A stretch of DNA of 64,000 nucleotides from Paenibacillus sp. ACRRY (GCF_022346995.1 NZ_JAKRNM010000001.1:1860001-1924000), one strand, 5' to 3'. Positions 24,601 to 33,586 are shown, numbered from the stretch's first letter. Notes: generated by a model from the sequence alone, not told the origin. Made by a program: numbers and translations.

Positions 24601-25230
24601 TTCCGACTGTTCTCTCAATGGACCAATCTGGTCCTCCAGTTCTGTAACCAAATCGTGAATACGCAGCAAGTTCTGCTCCGTCTCATCCAGTTTGCGTGTG
24701 GCATCCCTCTTACGGGATTTATACTTCACAATACCGGATGCCTCTTCAAAAATACCCCTGCGATCCTCGGAACGAGTACTCAAAATTTCCTCGATACGTC
24801 CCTGTCCGATAATGGAGTAAGCTTCCTTACCGATCCCGGTATCCATAAACAATTCCGTTATATCTTTCAGCCGGCAGGACTGTTTGTTAATAAAATATTC
24901 ACTGTCCCCGCTGCGATGTACACGACGTGTCACTGTCACTTCACCAAAATCAAGGGCAAGCGCGTGATCTTCATTATCCAAAGTTAACGACACTTCACCG
25001 AAATTGACGGCTTTTCTTGCATCGCTGCCGGCAAAAATGATGTCTTCCATTTTGCCGCCCCGCAGGGATTTGGCACTTTGTTCCCCAAGTACCCAGCGAA
25101 TACCGTCTGAAATATTACTCTTGCCACTTCCGTTCGGACCTACGACAGCCGTAATGCCGCGAACGAATTCCATCTCTGTTTTGTCGGCGAATGACTTGAA
25201 TCCACCCAGTTCAATTCGTTTCAGAAACAT
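21655..25230 (-). CDS. smc: Chromosome segregation protein SMC
   Basis: Condensin ATPase that with ScpA/ScpB compacts and separates sister chromosomes. The 1191-residue protein has Walker A GPNGSGKSN near 32, a long coiled coil (about 170-500), the hinge (about 515-670, with VHGAVAEL and GGSMTGGS), a second coiled coil, the signature LLSGGERALTAMALLFA near 1100 and Walker B VLDEVEAALDEANV. The ATG at 25230 gives MFLKRIELGGFKSF, the canonical start; a GTG five codons upstream overlaps AGGAGGTGA and is rejected. Confidence 0.98.
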   Translation of the reverse strand: MFLKRIELGGFKSFADKTEMEFVRGITAVVGPNGSGKSNISDGIRWVLGEQSAKSLRGGKMEDIIFAGSDARKAVNFGEVSLTLDNEDHALALDFGEVTVTRRVHRSGDSEYFINKQSCRLKDITELFMDTGIGKEAYSIIGQGRIEEILSTRSEDRRGIFEEASGIVKYKSRKRDATRKLDETEQNLLRIHDLVTELEDQIGPLREQSEKAIHYKELRGQLKSKEISMYVYQIEQIHASWSKANERLQSLKEEEVGLAAIVSTHDAKLESDRNALRILETETEQLQSALLQFSEATEKSEGLGELLKERSRHLQTNHEQLTVTLAASEERHREREAELFALREKFGKLEQELAEVRNRLSEEEAKLIGVTGGISQQQEESLKGNLLELMNQMAQTRNEIRYADQQKESLERRMNRASEESGKWEEQKETLEARKAEIEKKVVRLGKEISDLRGGYITESERLQSLQKLLEESRSTVRKWEQKREAQVSRRDTMKEMQDDFDGFMLGVKEVLKASRKGTLSGVHGAVAELVKVPEKIELAVETAMGAALQHVVMENESVSRQAIAFLKQRQLGRATFLPLDVIRPRTVGSSERSMIEGMDGFVGIGADLVHFDSRYANIIGSLLGNVIIAETLEYANKIAARCQYRFRVVTLEGDVVNAGGSMTGGSQHKKNVSLLSRKRQLDQLDQDILDTENQIVKLHRSVDDVKTQLEQCQDKLDELRQSGDDTRNAEQQASMEMKQVEHELRHVLEQVAVAGQEKSGFTEEIKEMDTARETAVQKLEQLEEEEKATHRAIHAAEFARKANESAKEELQSQLTELKVREGKLDQERFSNEEQLRRLEREVESLVKDLRQNRTLQASMEADLKKTQVESVKQIEDLNQFKLKKTEASEQLDFKRAARSELSKKLELAESETKEQRTQLKAVEEQMRQTEISVNRLDVELENILRKLMDDYELGYELAKERYPVPEDVESTQAEVQKLKRSISALGEVNLGAIEEFQRVNERYEFLNEQKNDLVEAKTTLYQVIREMEDEMAKRFKTTFDAIRREFGTVFTKLFGGGRADLVLMDPERLLETGIDIVAQPPGKKLQNLQLLSGGERALTAMALLFAILHVKPVPFCVLDEVEAALDEANVVRFAQYLREFSEQTQFIVVTHRKGTMEEADVLYGVTMEEGGVSKLVSVRLEDEEAEIASA

Positions 25231-25331
25231 AGGGTATCCCGTCACCTCCTCTTGCTTATTTCATGTGCTCCTTCAGCGCTGATCCTGGATTAGGACTGAA
25301 TTATTTTTCCCAATCCTCTCTTTACAAAAAA

Positions 25332-25398
25332 AAGAGCAAAAAGCAGTCCGGCCGATAATTTCCGCCGGGGCGGACCCGAGGGGCTGCTCTTTGCTCTT
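25332..25398 (-). terminator. Long-stem terminator between rnc and smc
   Basis: On the minus strand AAGAGCAAAGAGCAGCCCC pairs with a matching arm ending TTTTTGCTCTT, followed by eight T. It lies 29 bases after rnc, so smc expression from the fab-rnc transcript should be reduced. Confidence 0.8.
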
Positions 25399-25426
25399 CG
25401 TTTGTCTATGCGCTACCCGGTAAAGC

Positions 25427-26125
25427 TCAGGCTTCCGGAAGCTTCAATCGATCAAGCGCTGCGGATGCAGCTTGCTGCTCGGCTTCCTTTTTGGAACGTC
25501 CTGTACCTCTGCCAAGCCGTTCTTGACCCATATGGACCTCCGAGACAAACTCACGTTCATGGGCAGGGCCCCGTTCTTCGACGATCCGATACTCAAGAGC
25601 TCCCATATTGTGATGCTGAGTGAGTTCCTGCAGTTCCGTCTTGTAATCGCTCATCTGAAGCTTGCCGCCCAGAACGATCAACGGAAAAACATGCTGGTCC
25701 AGAAACGTTCTGACTGGCTCCAGTCCCTGATCCAGATACAATGCACCGATGAAAGATTCAAACACATCAGCCAGCAAAGCCGGCCGTGTTCGTCCTCCAG
25801 TAAGTTCCTCACCTTTACCAAGGAGTACATACTGACCAAAACAAAGTGCTTCTGCAAATTTGACGAGGGAAGGCTCGCAGACAATAGATGCCCGCAGCTT
25901 CGTTAATTCACCTTCCGGACGGTTAGGATACAAATGATACAAGTATTCCGATACAGTCAACTCAAGCACCGCATCGCCCAAGAACTCCAGACGTTCGTTA
26001 TCCTGGTGCTGACTGAATCGGTGTTCGTTTACATAAGAAGCATGGGTAAACGCTTGTTTTAGAAGCTGCCTGTTGTCAAATTTGATTTGAAGTTTGTGTT
26101 GTAACTGCTTCAGATCTTCACTCAA
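25427..26125 (-). CDS. rnc: Ribonuclease III
   Basis: Double-strand-specific endoribonuclease that processes rRNA precursors and scRNA. The protein has an RNase III domain with [20 protein letters not shown] near residue 44 and [15 protein letters not shown] near 115 (acidic metal ligands), and a C-terminal double-strand RNA-binding domain ([10 protein letters not shown] onward). I place the start at TTG 26125, giving 232 residues: AAGGGG lies nine bases upstream, coinciding with the fabF stop. An ATG 66 bases earlier would need to lie inside fabF without a ribosome site. It closes the fapR-fab operon. Confidence 0.93.
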   Translation of the reverse strand: MSEDLKQLQHKLQIKFDNRQLLKQAFTHASYVNEHRFSQHQDNERLEFLGDAVLELTVSEYLYHLYPNRPEGELTKLRASIVCEPSLVKFAEALCFGQYVLLGKGEELTGGRTRPALLADVFESFIGALYLDQGLEPVRTFLDQHVFPLIVLGGKLQMSDYKTELQELTQHHNMGALEYRIVEERGPAHEREFVSEVHMGQERLGRGTGRSKKEAEQQAASAALDRLKLPEA

Positions 26126-26138
26126 ACGAACTAGCCCC

Positions 26139-27377
26139 TTATGCTTCAAATTTTTTGAGAATAATGGTGGCATTGTGACCGCCAAATCCAAACGAGTTGG
26201 ACATGACTACGTTCACGTTAGTTTCACGCGGAACATTCGGAACATAATCCAGATCGCATTCCGGATCCTGATTTTCCAAATTGATCGTAGGTGCGAGTGT
26301 CTGATGAGTCAGAGACAATCCGCAAATTACGGCTTCCACGCCACCAGCTGCACCCAGCATGTGACCTGTCATGGATTTAGTGGAACTTACTGCAAGCTTG
26401 TACGCGTGATCACCAAACGCCTTTTTGATCGCCAGCGTTTCGGATCGGTCACCTACAGGTGTTGACGTACCATGTGCGTTGATGTAGTCCACTTCTTCCG
26501 GTTCAATTCCGGCATTGCGAAGAGCCATCTTCATGCAGCGTGCTGCTCCATCCGGATCCGGCTCAGTCATATGATGCGCATCGCCAGTCAGACCGTAACC
26601 GATCACTTCACCATAGATACGTGCACCACGTTTTTGAGCATGTTCCAGCGATTCCAGAATCAGAATTCCTGCTCCCTCACCCATCACGAATCCGTCACGT
26701 CCTGTATCAAAAGGACGGCTTGCCTTAGCCGGTTCGTCATTACGTGTAGACATCGCGCGCATTGCACAGAAACCAGCCAGACCCGTTGGTCTGATTGTCG
26801 CTTCCGCACCACCGCAGATCATTGCGTCTGCATCCCCATTTGCAATCATCTTGAAAGAGTCTCCAATGGAATGCGTTCCTGTAGCGCATGCTGTTACAAC
26901 GTTGGTGTTTGGACCTTTAGCACCAAGAGAAATCGACATTTGGCCAGAAGCCATGTTAGAGATCATCATAGGGATGAAGAATGGGCTTACCCGTTTTGGA
27001 CCTTTTTGCAGCAATGCGTTGTGCTGGTCCTCCCAAGTTCCCAATCCACCAATACCTGATCCGATGGAAACGCCAAAGCGCTCGGCTTCGATGTTCTCAT
27101 TAATCTTCAAACCACTGTCTTCAACAGCTTTGAAACCAGCTGCTACAGCAAATTGAACAAAGCGGTCCATTTTGCGAGCATCCTTACGATCCATATATTC
27201 ATCCGGGTTGAAATCCTTAATTTCGGCAGCAATTTGTGTCGTGTATTCACTCACATCAAAGGCCTCAATCTGAGAGATTCCGGACTTGCCTGCCATTAAA
27301 CTTCCCCAGAACGTTTCCAAATCTTTTCCGAGCGATGTCATTACGCCCATTCCGGTAATTACTACTCTTTGTTTCAA
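26139..27377 (-). CDS. fabF: 3-oxoacyl-ACP synthase II
   Basis: Condensing enzyme that elongates acyl-ACP with malonyl-ACP in type II fatty acid synthesis. The 412-residue protein has the thiolase fold with catalytic Cys near 163 ([11 protein letters not shown]), His near 303 ([11 protein letters not shown]) and His near 340 ([11 protein letters not shown]). It lies after acpP behind a hairpin and immediately before rnc. In B. subtilis fabF is elsewhere with fabHA; here it is part of the FapR-controlled block. Confidence 0.97.
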   Translation of the reverse strand: MKQRVVITGMGVMTSLGKDLETFWGSLMAGKSGISQIEAFDVSEYTTQIAAEIKDFNPDEYMDRKDARKMDRFVQFAVAAGFKAVEDSGLKINENIEAERFGVSIGSGIGGLGTWEDQHNALLQKGPKRVSPFFIPMMISNMASGQMSISLGAKGPNTNVVTACATGTHSIGDSFKMIANGDADAMICGGAEATIRPTGLAGFCAMRAMSTRNDEPAKASRPFDTGRDGFVMGEGAGILILESLEHAQKRGARIYGEVIGYGLTGDAHHMTEPDPDGAARCMKMALRNAGIEPEEVDYINAHGTSTPVGDRSETLAIKKAFGDHAYKLAVSSTKSMTGHMLGAAGGVEAVICGLSLTHQTLAPTINLENQDPECDLDYVPNVPRETNVNVVMSNSFGFGGHNATIILKKFEA

Positions 27378-27514
27378 ACCGACTCACCTCTATATCGACT
27401 GCTTGCGCAATTATTTTGTGGGAATATCCGCAAGCGGATGCTCACCCATCCCGATCCGAAAATCAAGCTGAATCAGCATCGCTGCGGAATGAGAAAAACC
27501 AATGAATGATGAGA

Positions 27515-27546
27515 AGTCCCGCCTGTTCGAAAACAGGTGCGGGACT
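27515..27546 (-). terminator. Hairpin after acpP (weak terminator or attenuator)
   Basis: AGTCCCGC and GCGGGACT arms (with inner CCTGT/ACAGG) on the minus strand, followed by a broken T-rich tract TTCTCATCATT. Located between acpP and fabF, it probably lowers read-through so that acpP is made in excess. Confidence 0.6.
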
Positions 27547-27555
27547 GAATTGACT

Positions 27556-27789
27556 TTAGGTATGAGATTGTATGTAGTTTACAACTTCACCTACGGTCGT
27601 GATTTTTTCTGCATCTTCATCAGAGATTTCCAAATCGAATTCATCTTCCAATTCCATGACCAATTCTACTACATCCAAAGAATCAGCACCCAAATCTTCT
27701 TTGAAAGATGCTTCAAGTGTAACTTCAGCTTCGTCTGCGCCCAAGCGGTCGACGACGATGCGTTTTACACGCTCCAATACATCGGACAT
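27556..27789 (-). CDS. acpP: Acyl carrier protein
   Basis: Carrier of acyl chains in fatty acid and phospholipid synthesis. The 77-residue acidic protein has the phosphopantetheine site Ser37 in GADSLDVVE. The ATG at 27789 has GGAGGAGGTGA upstream and gives [12 protein letters not shown]. It lies between fabG and fabF, as in most bacteria. Confidence 0.98.
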   Translation of the reverse strand: MSDVLERVKRIVVDRLGADEAEVTLEASFKEDLGADSLDVVELVMELEDEFDLEISDEDAEKITTVGEVVNYIQSHT

Positions 27790-27860
27790 CCGGTTCACCT
27801 CCTCCTTGGTATTATACGAGAATCGCAGGCAAAATGCCATAGAAGACATATGCGGCTCCC

Positions 27861-27877
27861 GGCCGGGGAACCCGGCC
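27861..27877 (+). terminator. GC-rich hairpin in the fabG-acpP spacer
   Basis: GGCCGGG/CCCGGCC with a three-base loop; it is followed by TTTTT on the plus strand only. It may stop antisense transcription or act as a processing or stability stem in the fabG-acpP message. Confidence 0.4.
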
Positions 27878-27941
27878 TTTTTCCGGCATTTCGGATCGTC
27901 CAGCGCCTGTTCCCCGACTATTAATTTAAGTCCGGGAAGTT

Positions 27942-28694
27942 TTACATGTACATGCCGCCATCGACGTGCAATGTCTGCCCTGTCATATACGATGAAGCTC
28001 CCGATGCCAGGAATGTAACGACTCCGGCAATTTCATCCGGCTGACCCAGTCGGGACAGTGGAATGCCACTCAGCATACCATCTACGAGTTCCTGTGACAA
28101 TTCCTTGGTCATATCCGTCTCAATGAACCCAGGTGCTACACAGTTAACCGTGATGCCACGGGAAGCCAGTTCACGAGCGGAAGCCTTGGTCAAACCGATG
28201 ACCCCCGCCTTGGCAGCAACATAGTTGGCTTGTCCGGCATTCCCCAGAACACCAACAACCGAAGAGATATTAATAATTCTGCCTGAGCGTTGTTTCATCA
28301 TTGGACGAGTAACGGCTTTAAGGCAGTTAAATACCCCTTTGAGATTGGTCTCAATAACCTGGTCAAACTCTTCCTCTTTCATGCGCATGATCAGATTATC
28401 ACGTGTAATCCCCGCATTGTTAATCAGAATGTCAACATTGCCCCAGGCTTCAAGAGTAGCTTTGACCATTTGTTCAGCTTCATCCATTACTCCAACATTC
28501 GCTTGAATGGTGATGGCCTGAACTCCCTTGGCACGAATCTCTTCCGCCACTTCTTCAGCAGCAGCCTGACTGCCTGCGTAGTTTACGGCTACATTGGCAC
28601 CAGCTTCAGCCAAAGCGAGTGCAATGCTGCGGCCAATCCCGCGGGAGGCCCCTGTTACCAGTGCGTTTTTACCTTCTAATGGTTTAGACAACAT
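27942..28694 (-). CDS. fabG: 3-oxoacyl-ACP reductase
   Basis: NADPH-dependent short-chain dehydrogenase that reduces 3-oxoacyl-ACP. The 250-residue protein has the [10 protein letters not shown] cofactor loop near residue 14, NNAG near 90 and the catalytic Ser-Tyr-Lys set with YVAAK near 156. The ATG at 28694 follows AAAGGAGGAA; the in-frame ATG ten codons earlier lacks a ribosome site and is rejected. Confidence 0.97.
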   Translation of the reverse strand: MLSKPLEGKNALVTGASRGIGRSIALALAEAGANVAVNYAGSQAAAEEVAEEIRAKGVQAITIQANVGVMDEAEQMVKATLEAWGNVDILINNAGITRDNLIMRMKEEEFDQVIETNLKGVFNCLKAVTRPMMKQRSGRIINISSVVGVLGNAGQANYVAAKAGVIGLTKASARELASRGITVNCVAPGFIETDMTKELSQELVDGMLSGIPLSRLGQPDEIAGVVTFLASGASSYMTGQTLHVDGGMYM

Positions 28695-28736
28695 AATTCC
28701 TCCTTTCCCCAAATAACCTGTCATTCAATCATTCAA

Positions 28737-29669
28737 TCACTTTAATGCAGCTGCAGCAGCTTCAAGCGTTTCAAGACTGTTCACATTGTACAATTTTACG
28801 GATTTATCAGTTTTTTTAATCAATCCGGTCAATACACTTCCAGAACCAATCTCAACGAAGGTATCTACACCTTGCTCAATAAGCCATGTCACACTGTCTT
28901 CCCATAAAACCGGAGAATAGACCTGTTCTGTCAACAATTGTTGAACCTGTCCATTTTCCACAGGTCTTGCTGTCACGTTAGCGACTACTGGAACCTTGGC
29001 TGGCGAGAATGTTACGGTCTCCAGCTTCTCTGCCAGTTTCCCAGCAGCTTCCTTCATCAATGAGGAATGAAAAGGACCGCTCACTTCCAGTGGAATGGCA
29101 CGCTTGCCGCCAGCTTCTTTCACCCGTTCCGCTACGGCAGCTACACCTTCTTTGACACCGGAAATAACAATTTGACCCGGACAGTTCATGTTAGCAAGTT
29201 CAACCGCATGACCCGTTTCGGATACGTCTCGGCAAAGCACCCCCAGCGCTTCCCGATCCGCACCCAGAACAGCAGCCATTGCTCCCTGCCCACCTGGTAC
29301 TGCTTGTTCCATATATTGGCCACGTGCCCGTACAATGCTCACGGCGTCAGCAAACGACAGAACGCCCGCTGCAACGAGAGCACTGTATTCACCCAGACTG
29401 TGTCCAGCCGTATAGTCGGGCTGAATCCCTTTTTCTTTAAAAGCCTCAAGCAATGCAATACTTGCAGTGAGCAGCGCCGGTTGTGTATTTGATGTCTGTT
29501 TCAACTCGGCCTCTGGTCCTTCAAACACGAGATTGCTCAGCGAGAAGCCCAGCACATCATCGGCTGTACGGAATATTTCTGCTGCCGCAGGCACGGACTC
29601 ATACGCGTCCTTGGCCATGCCTACAGCCTGTGATCCCTGTCCAGGAAATACAAATGCGATTTTGCTCAT
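28737..29669 (-). CDS. fabD: Malonyl-CoA:ACP transacylase
   Basis: Transfers malonyl from CoA to ACP to feed chain elongation. The 310-residue protein has the oxyanion loop GQGSQ (10-14), the nucleophile Ser91 in GHSLGEYSA, Arg near 116 and the catalytic His in SGPFHSSLM near 200. It is between fabH and fabG in the FapR operon. Confidence 0.97.
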   Translation of the reverse strand: MSKIAFVFPGQGSQAVGMAKDAYESVPAAAEIFRTADDVLGFSLSNLVFEGPEAELKQTSNTQPALLTASIALLEAFKEKGIQPDYTAGHSLGEYSALVAAGVLSFADAVSIVRARGQYMEQAVPGGQGAMAAVLGADREALGVLCRDVSETGHAVELANMNCPGQIVISGVKEGVAAVAERVKEAGGKRAIPLEVSGPFHSSLMKEAAGKLAEKLETVTFSPAKVPVVANVTARPVENGQVQQLLTEQVYSPVLWEDSVTWLIEQGVDTFVEIGSGSVLTGLIKKTDKSVKLYNVNSLETLEAAAAALK

Positions 29670-29696
29670 TAGATTTATCTCTCCCAGCTATCTAAT

Positions 29697-30686
29697 TTAC
29701 CAAACGAGTACAGATGCACCCCAAGTCAGTCCGCCCCCGAACCCAACCATCAAGATGGTGTCTCCGGCTTTCATGCGGCCTTCTTCAGCTGCCTCCACCA
29801 ATGCGAGCGGGATCGATGCTGCCGAAGTATTGGCGTATTTGTCTACGTTGACAACCACTTTTTCTTCGGGAAGCTCAAGTCGCTGCATGGCGGATTGAAT
29901 GATACGAATGTTGGCCTGATGAGGAACAAACAGATCTACGTCCGTGCGCTCCATGCCTGCTTTGCGCAGAACTTCATCCGTTGCTGTTCCCATAACACGT
30001 ACGGCAAATTTGAACACTTCACGGCCATTCATGTAAATGTAGTGTTTTTTATTCTCAACAGTCTCTGCGGATGCAGGCAGACGGGAACCGCCGCCCTCCA
30101 ATTGAAGCAGGCCACCACCAGCACCTTCGGCTCCAAGGTCAAACGATTTGAATCCACGACCTTCAGGAACTTCGCCAATTACCACTGCGCCCGCTCCGTC
30201 GCCAAACAATACGCATGTGTTACGGTCTGTATAGTCCGTGATCCGGGATAGACAATCTGCACCAATAACTAGCGCGTTGTTATACATGCCACTTTGGATA
30301 AAGCTGGTTGCTGTCGCAAGACCATATACAAATCCTGAACATGCAGCAGACAAATCAAATGCCGCAGCGCCTTTGGCACCGAGCTTATCCTGCAGAATGC
30401 AGGCCGTAGATGGAAAAGCAGAGTCCGGCGTAATTGTTGCTACGATAATCAGATCCAGATCACTGCCTGTCATTCCAGCAGACTCAAGTGCCTTCATAGC
30501 CGCTTCGTATGCCAGGTCCGAAGTCGCTTGATCCGGAGCTGCGATATGACGTTCCTTGATTCCAGTGCGGCTAACGATCCACTCGTCATTGGTATCTACC
30601 ATTTTCTCAAGGTCACTGTTTGTCAAAATTTTCTCAGGTACATATTTCCCTGTACCAATAACCCCTACCGGGCGCAAATTATTCAT
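29697..30686 (-). CDS. fabH: 3-oxoacyl-ACP synthase III
   Basis: Initiating condensing enzyme that joins acyl-CoA (branched starters in Bacillales) to malonyl-ACP. The 329-residue protein has catalytic Cys116 (SAACSGFVYG), His in VPHQANIRI and Asn in KYANTSAAS. I prefer the ATG at 30686 (MNNLRPVGVIGTG); a GTG at 30698 that overlaps the plsX stop is a possible alternative. Its place between plsX and fabD is not the B. subtilis order but is common in Paenibacillus-like and other Firmicute operons. Confidence 0.95.
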   Translation of the reverse strand: MNNLRPVGVIGTGKYVPEKILTNSDLEKMVDTNDEWIVSRTGIKERHIAAPDQATSDLAYEAAMKALESAGMTGSDLDLIIVATITPDSAFPSTACILQDKLGAKGAAAFDLSAACSGFVYGLATATSFIQSGMYNNALVIGADCLSRITDYTDRNTCVLFGDGAGAVVIGEVPEGRGFKSFDLGAEGAGGGLLQLEGGGSRLPASAETVENKKHYIYMNGREVFKFAVRVMGTATDEVLRKAGMERTDVDLFVPHQANIRIIQSAMQRLELPEEKVVVNVDKYANTSAASIPLALVEAAEEGRMKAGDTILMVGFGGGLTWGASVLVW

Positions 30687-30694
30687 GTCGTCAC

Positions 30695-31690
30695 TCACTT
30701 CCCGCTAATTTCCTTAGATATGCTCTCCACCAATTGGTTCTGCACTGCAATTCTAGCTTGGCGAACAGCGTTTTTGATCGCATTGCCATCCGCTGATCCA
30801 TGACTTTTGACAACTAGTCTACTCAAACCGAGAAGCGGCGCACCGCCATGCTCGGTATAATCCAGTTTCCGTTTCAGACCGCGCAGCTCAGGCATGAGCA
30901 CCGCAGCAGCCAGTTTGCTTTTGAGCGAAGATGAGAACTGTTCCTTAAGCAATGCGAAGATGGCACCCGCTGTGCCTTCCAGTGATTTGAGCAATATGTT
31001 ACCTGCAAACCCATCACAGACAAGAACGTCACATGCACCTGTAAGTACATCTCGAGCTTCCACATTACCGACAAATCGTATCGGGAGCTGCTCTAGTAGT
31101 GGATATGCGTGCTTCGTCAGTTCATTCCCTTTGCCCGGCTCCGTTCCAACATTGAGCAACCCTACTCTGGGTGAGTCGACTCCTTGCACTTTCTGCCGAT
31201 ATAGGCTACCCATAAGTCCATATTGTGCCAAATGTTCGGGCTTGGCATCCATGTTTGCACCCAGATCCAGTGCAAGCACGCCAACATCATCTATCGTTGG
31301 AATCATTGGCGCAAGCGCCGGTCGTTCAATGCCTTCCATGCGCCCCACCACGAGCAGTCCAGTTGTCATAAGCGCTCCAGTATTACCTGCAGAGATCATG
31401 GCATCTGCTTCGCCTTCCTTAAGCATGCGGCCCGCGACCACCATGGAGGCATCCTTTTTGCGACGGACTGCCTTAACGGGCTCGTCATCCGAACCGATCA
31501 CTTCCGAAGCATGACGAACAGACAGGTTAGCCGGCTTCACAGCAGATTGATTCAAAAGCGGTTCAAGCTTGGCTTCATCGCCAACAAGCACGATCTGTGT
31601 ATCTGCCCATTCCGTGGCGGCAGCAATTGCACCTTCTACCGTTGCCTTTGGTGCATGATCGCCTCCCATAGCATCAATGACGATTTTCAT
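30695..31690 (-). CDS. plsX: Phosphate acyltransferase PlsX
   Basis: Makes acyl-phosphate from acyl-ACP, the donor for PlsY in phosphatidic acid synthesis; a peripheral membrane enzyme. The 331-residue protein starts MKIVIDAMGGDHAPKATVEGA and contains ISAGNTGALMTTGLLVVGRM, GAN and CDGFAGNILLKSLEGTA segments typical of the family. Its ATG overlaps the fapR stop (ATGA), so translation is coupled. Confidence 0.97.
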   Translation of the reverse strand: MKIVIDAMGGDHAPKATVEGAIAAATEWADTQIVLVGDEAKLEPLLNQSAVKPANLSVRHASEVIGSDDEPVKAVRRKKDASMVVAGRMLKEGEADAMISAGNTGALMTTGLLVVGRMEGIERPALAPMIPTIDDVGVLALDLGANMDAKPEHLAQYGLMGSLYRQKVQGVDSPRVGLLNVGTEPGKGNELTKHAYPLLEQLPIRFVGNVEARDVLTGACDVLVCDGFAGNILLKSLEGTAGAIFALLKEQFSSSLKSKLAAAVLMPELRGLKRKLDYTEHGGAPLLGLSRLVVKSHGSADGNAIKNAVRQARIAVQNQLVESISKEISGK

Positions 31691-32289
31691 TCCAGATGAC
31701 CTCCCTCTAGGCTGTCTTCTCCACCAGAACGGTAGATGACAAAGTTGCCTTGAAACACCATTTCCTCACCTACATAGGTGAACACTTCAACTTTTGCTTT
31801 CCCCTTTTGACCCGAGATCGATCTCACATACGCTTTCGCAATACATTTCTCGGCCAGATGAACCGAACGAACAAATCGAATATCGGCCGAAGCCGTCAAT
31901 GCAATCTCGTCATTAATGACAGCGACTGCCAGGGAGTTAGCCTGGGCAAATACATAGTGACCACGAGCAATTCCCGTCCTAGAAAATACATGCTCTTCCT
32001 TAATCTCAAACAAGGAGATCCCACTTTTGTCCAGCTGCAAATCTACAATATCACCGATAATCTCATGCAGAGGCAGCGAGCGTACCTGGTCATACGAACG
32101 CTCTGCCATCAGTTTCATTCGTTCACGAAGTTCAGGAATCCCCAGCTCCAGCCGGTCGAGGCGAATCGTTTGAATACTCACCTTCAACTGGCGTGTAAGT
32201 TCCTGATCCGTTACAAACGGATTATCTTCGATCATTTTGGTCAATTGCTGCTGCCTCTGTCTCTTCGGTACACGTTCGATGCCTGACAC
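31687..32289 (-). CDS. fapR: Fatty acid and phospholipid biosynthesis regulator FapR
   Basis: Malonyl-CoA-responsive repressor of lipid synthesis genes. The 200-residue protein has an N-terminal DeoR-like helix-turn-helix (TDQELTRQLKVSIQTIRLDRLELGIPE, read in two parts around residues 27-53), the linker helix and a C-terminal hot-dog domain that binds malonyl-CoA. The start is GTG at 32289. It leads the operon, with its own operator 138-156 bases upstream, so it is autoregulated. Confidence 0.96.
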   Translation of the reverse strand: MSGIERVPKRQRQQQLTKMIEDNPFVTDQELTRQLKVSIQTIRLDRLELGIPELRERMKLMAERSYDQVRSLPLHEIIGDIVDLQLDKSGISLFEIKEEHVFSRTGIARGHYVFAQANSLAVAVINDEIALTASADIRFVRSVHLAEKCIAKAYVRSISGQKGKAKVEVFTYVGEEMVFQGNFVIYRSGGEDSLEGGHLE

Positions 32290-32426
32290 CCCCCGCTGTA
32301 TCGTATATGAAAGCGTCCCATGCCGGTCCGTTCTATCGTTTCATGTCGTTCTCTATAATTGAACCTCTGACCTATCAGAGGTTTTCAACACACAAATTTA
32401 TGGTTCTTCTCTATGTAACCCCAAAT

Positions 32427-32445
32427 CTTAGAACCTGGTACTAAG
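32427..32445. promoter_or_regulatory. FapR operator
   Basis: CTTAGAACCTGGTACTAAG at 32427-32445 is a near-perfect palindrome that matches the known FapR box (TTAGTACCTGGTACTAA) with one substitution. It lies upstream of fapR with a TATACT -10-like box on the minus strand just beyond it. Confidence 0.88.
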
Positions 32446-32608
32446 GCATAGTATATCTCATCCTGTGTCAAAAAGAAAGACTGGGCGGGGAAAAACCATT
32501 CTGTGCTGAACAGCCGCCCTCCTGCATTCTACTAATCTTTCTTCTTGAAACAGTTAACGGAAGTCAGCCATTCCCCTAATACGAATACTAATTTGAACAT
32601 TCAAAAAA

Positions 32609-32639
32609 AGTAGTACCTCATCGAAATGAAGTACTACTT
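32609..32639 (-). terminator. Terminator of yceD-rpmF
   Basis: Perfect AAGTAGTAC/GTACTACTT arms with TCAT/ATGA inner pairing; followed by TTTTTTT on the minus strand, 13 bases past rpmF. Confidence 0.88.
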
Positions 32640-32651
32640 GATGTCTAACTA

Positions 32652-32825
32652 TTATTGAGAGATGATCTCTCTTGCTTTGTACGTTCCGCACACTTTGCAC
32701 ACGTGGTGAGCAAGCTTCAATTCGCCGCATTGTTCACATTTCACCATGCCCGGTACAGCCAATTTAAAGTGAGTGCGACGTTTGTCGCGACGCGTCTTGG
32801 ACGTTCTCCGTTGAGGTACTGCCAT
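32652..32825 (-). CDS. rpmF: 50S ribosomal protein L32, zinc-binding form
   Basis: Small ribosomal protein L32. The 57-residue protein starts [19 protein letters not shown] and keeps both cysteine pairs (CEQC and CKVC) of the zinc-ribbon form. AAGGAGGTGG lies seven bases before the ATG at 32825. It follows yceD directly, a pairing conserved in most bacteria. Confidence 0.98.
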   Translation of the reverse strand: MAVPQRRTSKTRRDKRRTHFKLAVPGMVKCEQCGELKLAHHVCKVCGTYKAREIISQ

Positions 32826-32888
32826 TATTCCCACCTCCTTATCAAAATCAACCTTTGCAGGTAGTTGTTACACTAGATTTTCATTTGC

Positions 32889-33395
32889 TCATTTAAAAAA
32901 ATCCTTGAGCCCTGCAAGCCGCGGGTCGATAACTTCGTTATCGCAACCGCAGTCACCCTCGTTCAGCTCATGGCCACACTTTGGACATAGCCCTTTGCAT
33001 GTATCGCTGCATAGCGGTATAAACGGTAGGTGCAGCAGAAAAGCTTCCTCGGCATATAGCTTCAGATCGATGTCCTCTCCATCCACATAGACAGTATCAT
33101 CATCTTCAGACAAGTCCTCCGGCTGTTCTCCCTGCTTGAATTGCTCATGAAAATCAATATGAAGATGTTCACTAATCGGCTTGAGACAACGTGAGCACAA
33201 CATGTCCACTCCTGCTGACACTTTGCCATGAACATCCACCACGCCCCCCGTTGCTTGTTCTGCAGATAAATCCGCAGTCAGCGGGGTAACGGCTGTGATA
33301 TCTTGTCGGTTAGAAATCAGTTCCTTAATATCCCACTGTTCATTGAACTGCAGGGGCCGGTCACTGATAGCCACTTTGCGAAATGGCAATAACAT
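32889..33395 (-). CDS. yceD: YceD/DUF177 family protein
   Basis: DUF177 protein whose gene is nearly always upstream of rpmF; homologs have been linked to 23S rRNA accumulation. The 168-residue protein has the central CSRCLKPI motif (residues 67-74) and a C-terminal cysteine cluster (CSDTCKGLCPKCG, CGC) that may bind zinc, ending DPRLAGLKDFF. It starts at ATG 33395 and is read from a strong promoter 160 bases upstream. Confidence 0.9.
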   Translation of the reverse strand: MLLPFRKVAISDRPLQFNEQWDIKELISNRQDITAVTPLTADLSAEQATGGVVDVHGKVSAGVDMLCSRCLKPISEHLHIDFHEQFKQGEQPEDLSEDDDTVYVDGEDIDLKLYAEEAFLLHLPFIPLCSDTCKGLCPKCGHELNEGDCGCDNEVIDPRLAGLKDFFK

Positions 33396-33556
33396 TTCCC
33401 ATCACTCCAAACGAAACCAATCTCATAATTCATGTTAAATGCTTAACGGCAGTTATACAGATCAAGCTGATCGTGATGCGCTTCATATCTTGACTGTATG
33501 TATTCTGACGATTCATCGTTAAAAGTATTATGAAATTGACTTAACAAACAAAAATC

Positions 33557-33586
33557 ATTATACCGATTTTCCAAGACGTTTGTCAA
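33557..33586 (-). promoter_or_regulatory. Consensus sigma-A promoter of yceD-rpmF
   Basis: On the minus strand a perfect TTGACA (33581-33586) and a perfect TATAAT (33557-33562) with an 18-base spacer. The start near 33550 gives a leader of about 155 bases with no obvious structure. Confidence 0.85.

Larger units (their letters stand above)
32290..32651. other. Regulatory spacer between rpmF and fapR
   Basis: The 362-base spacer holds the FapR box, the fapR promoter region (a TTGACA near 32464-32469 and TATACT near 32451-32456 on the minus strand, not ideally spaced) and the rpmF terminator. There is no gene in it. Confidence 0.5.
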
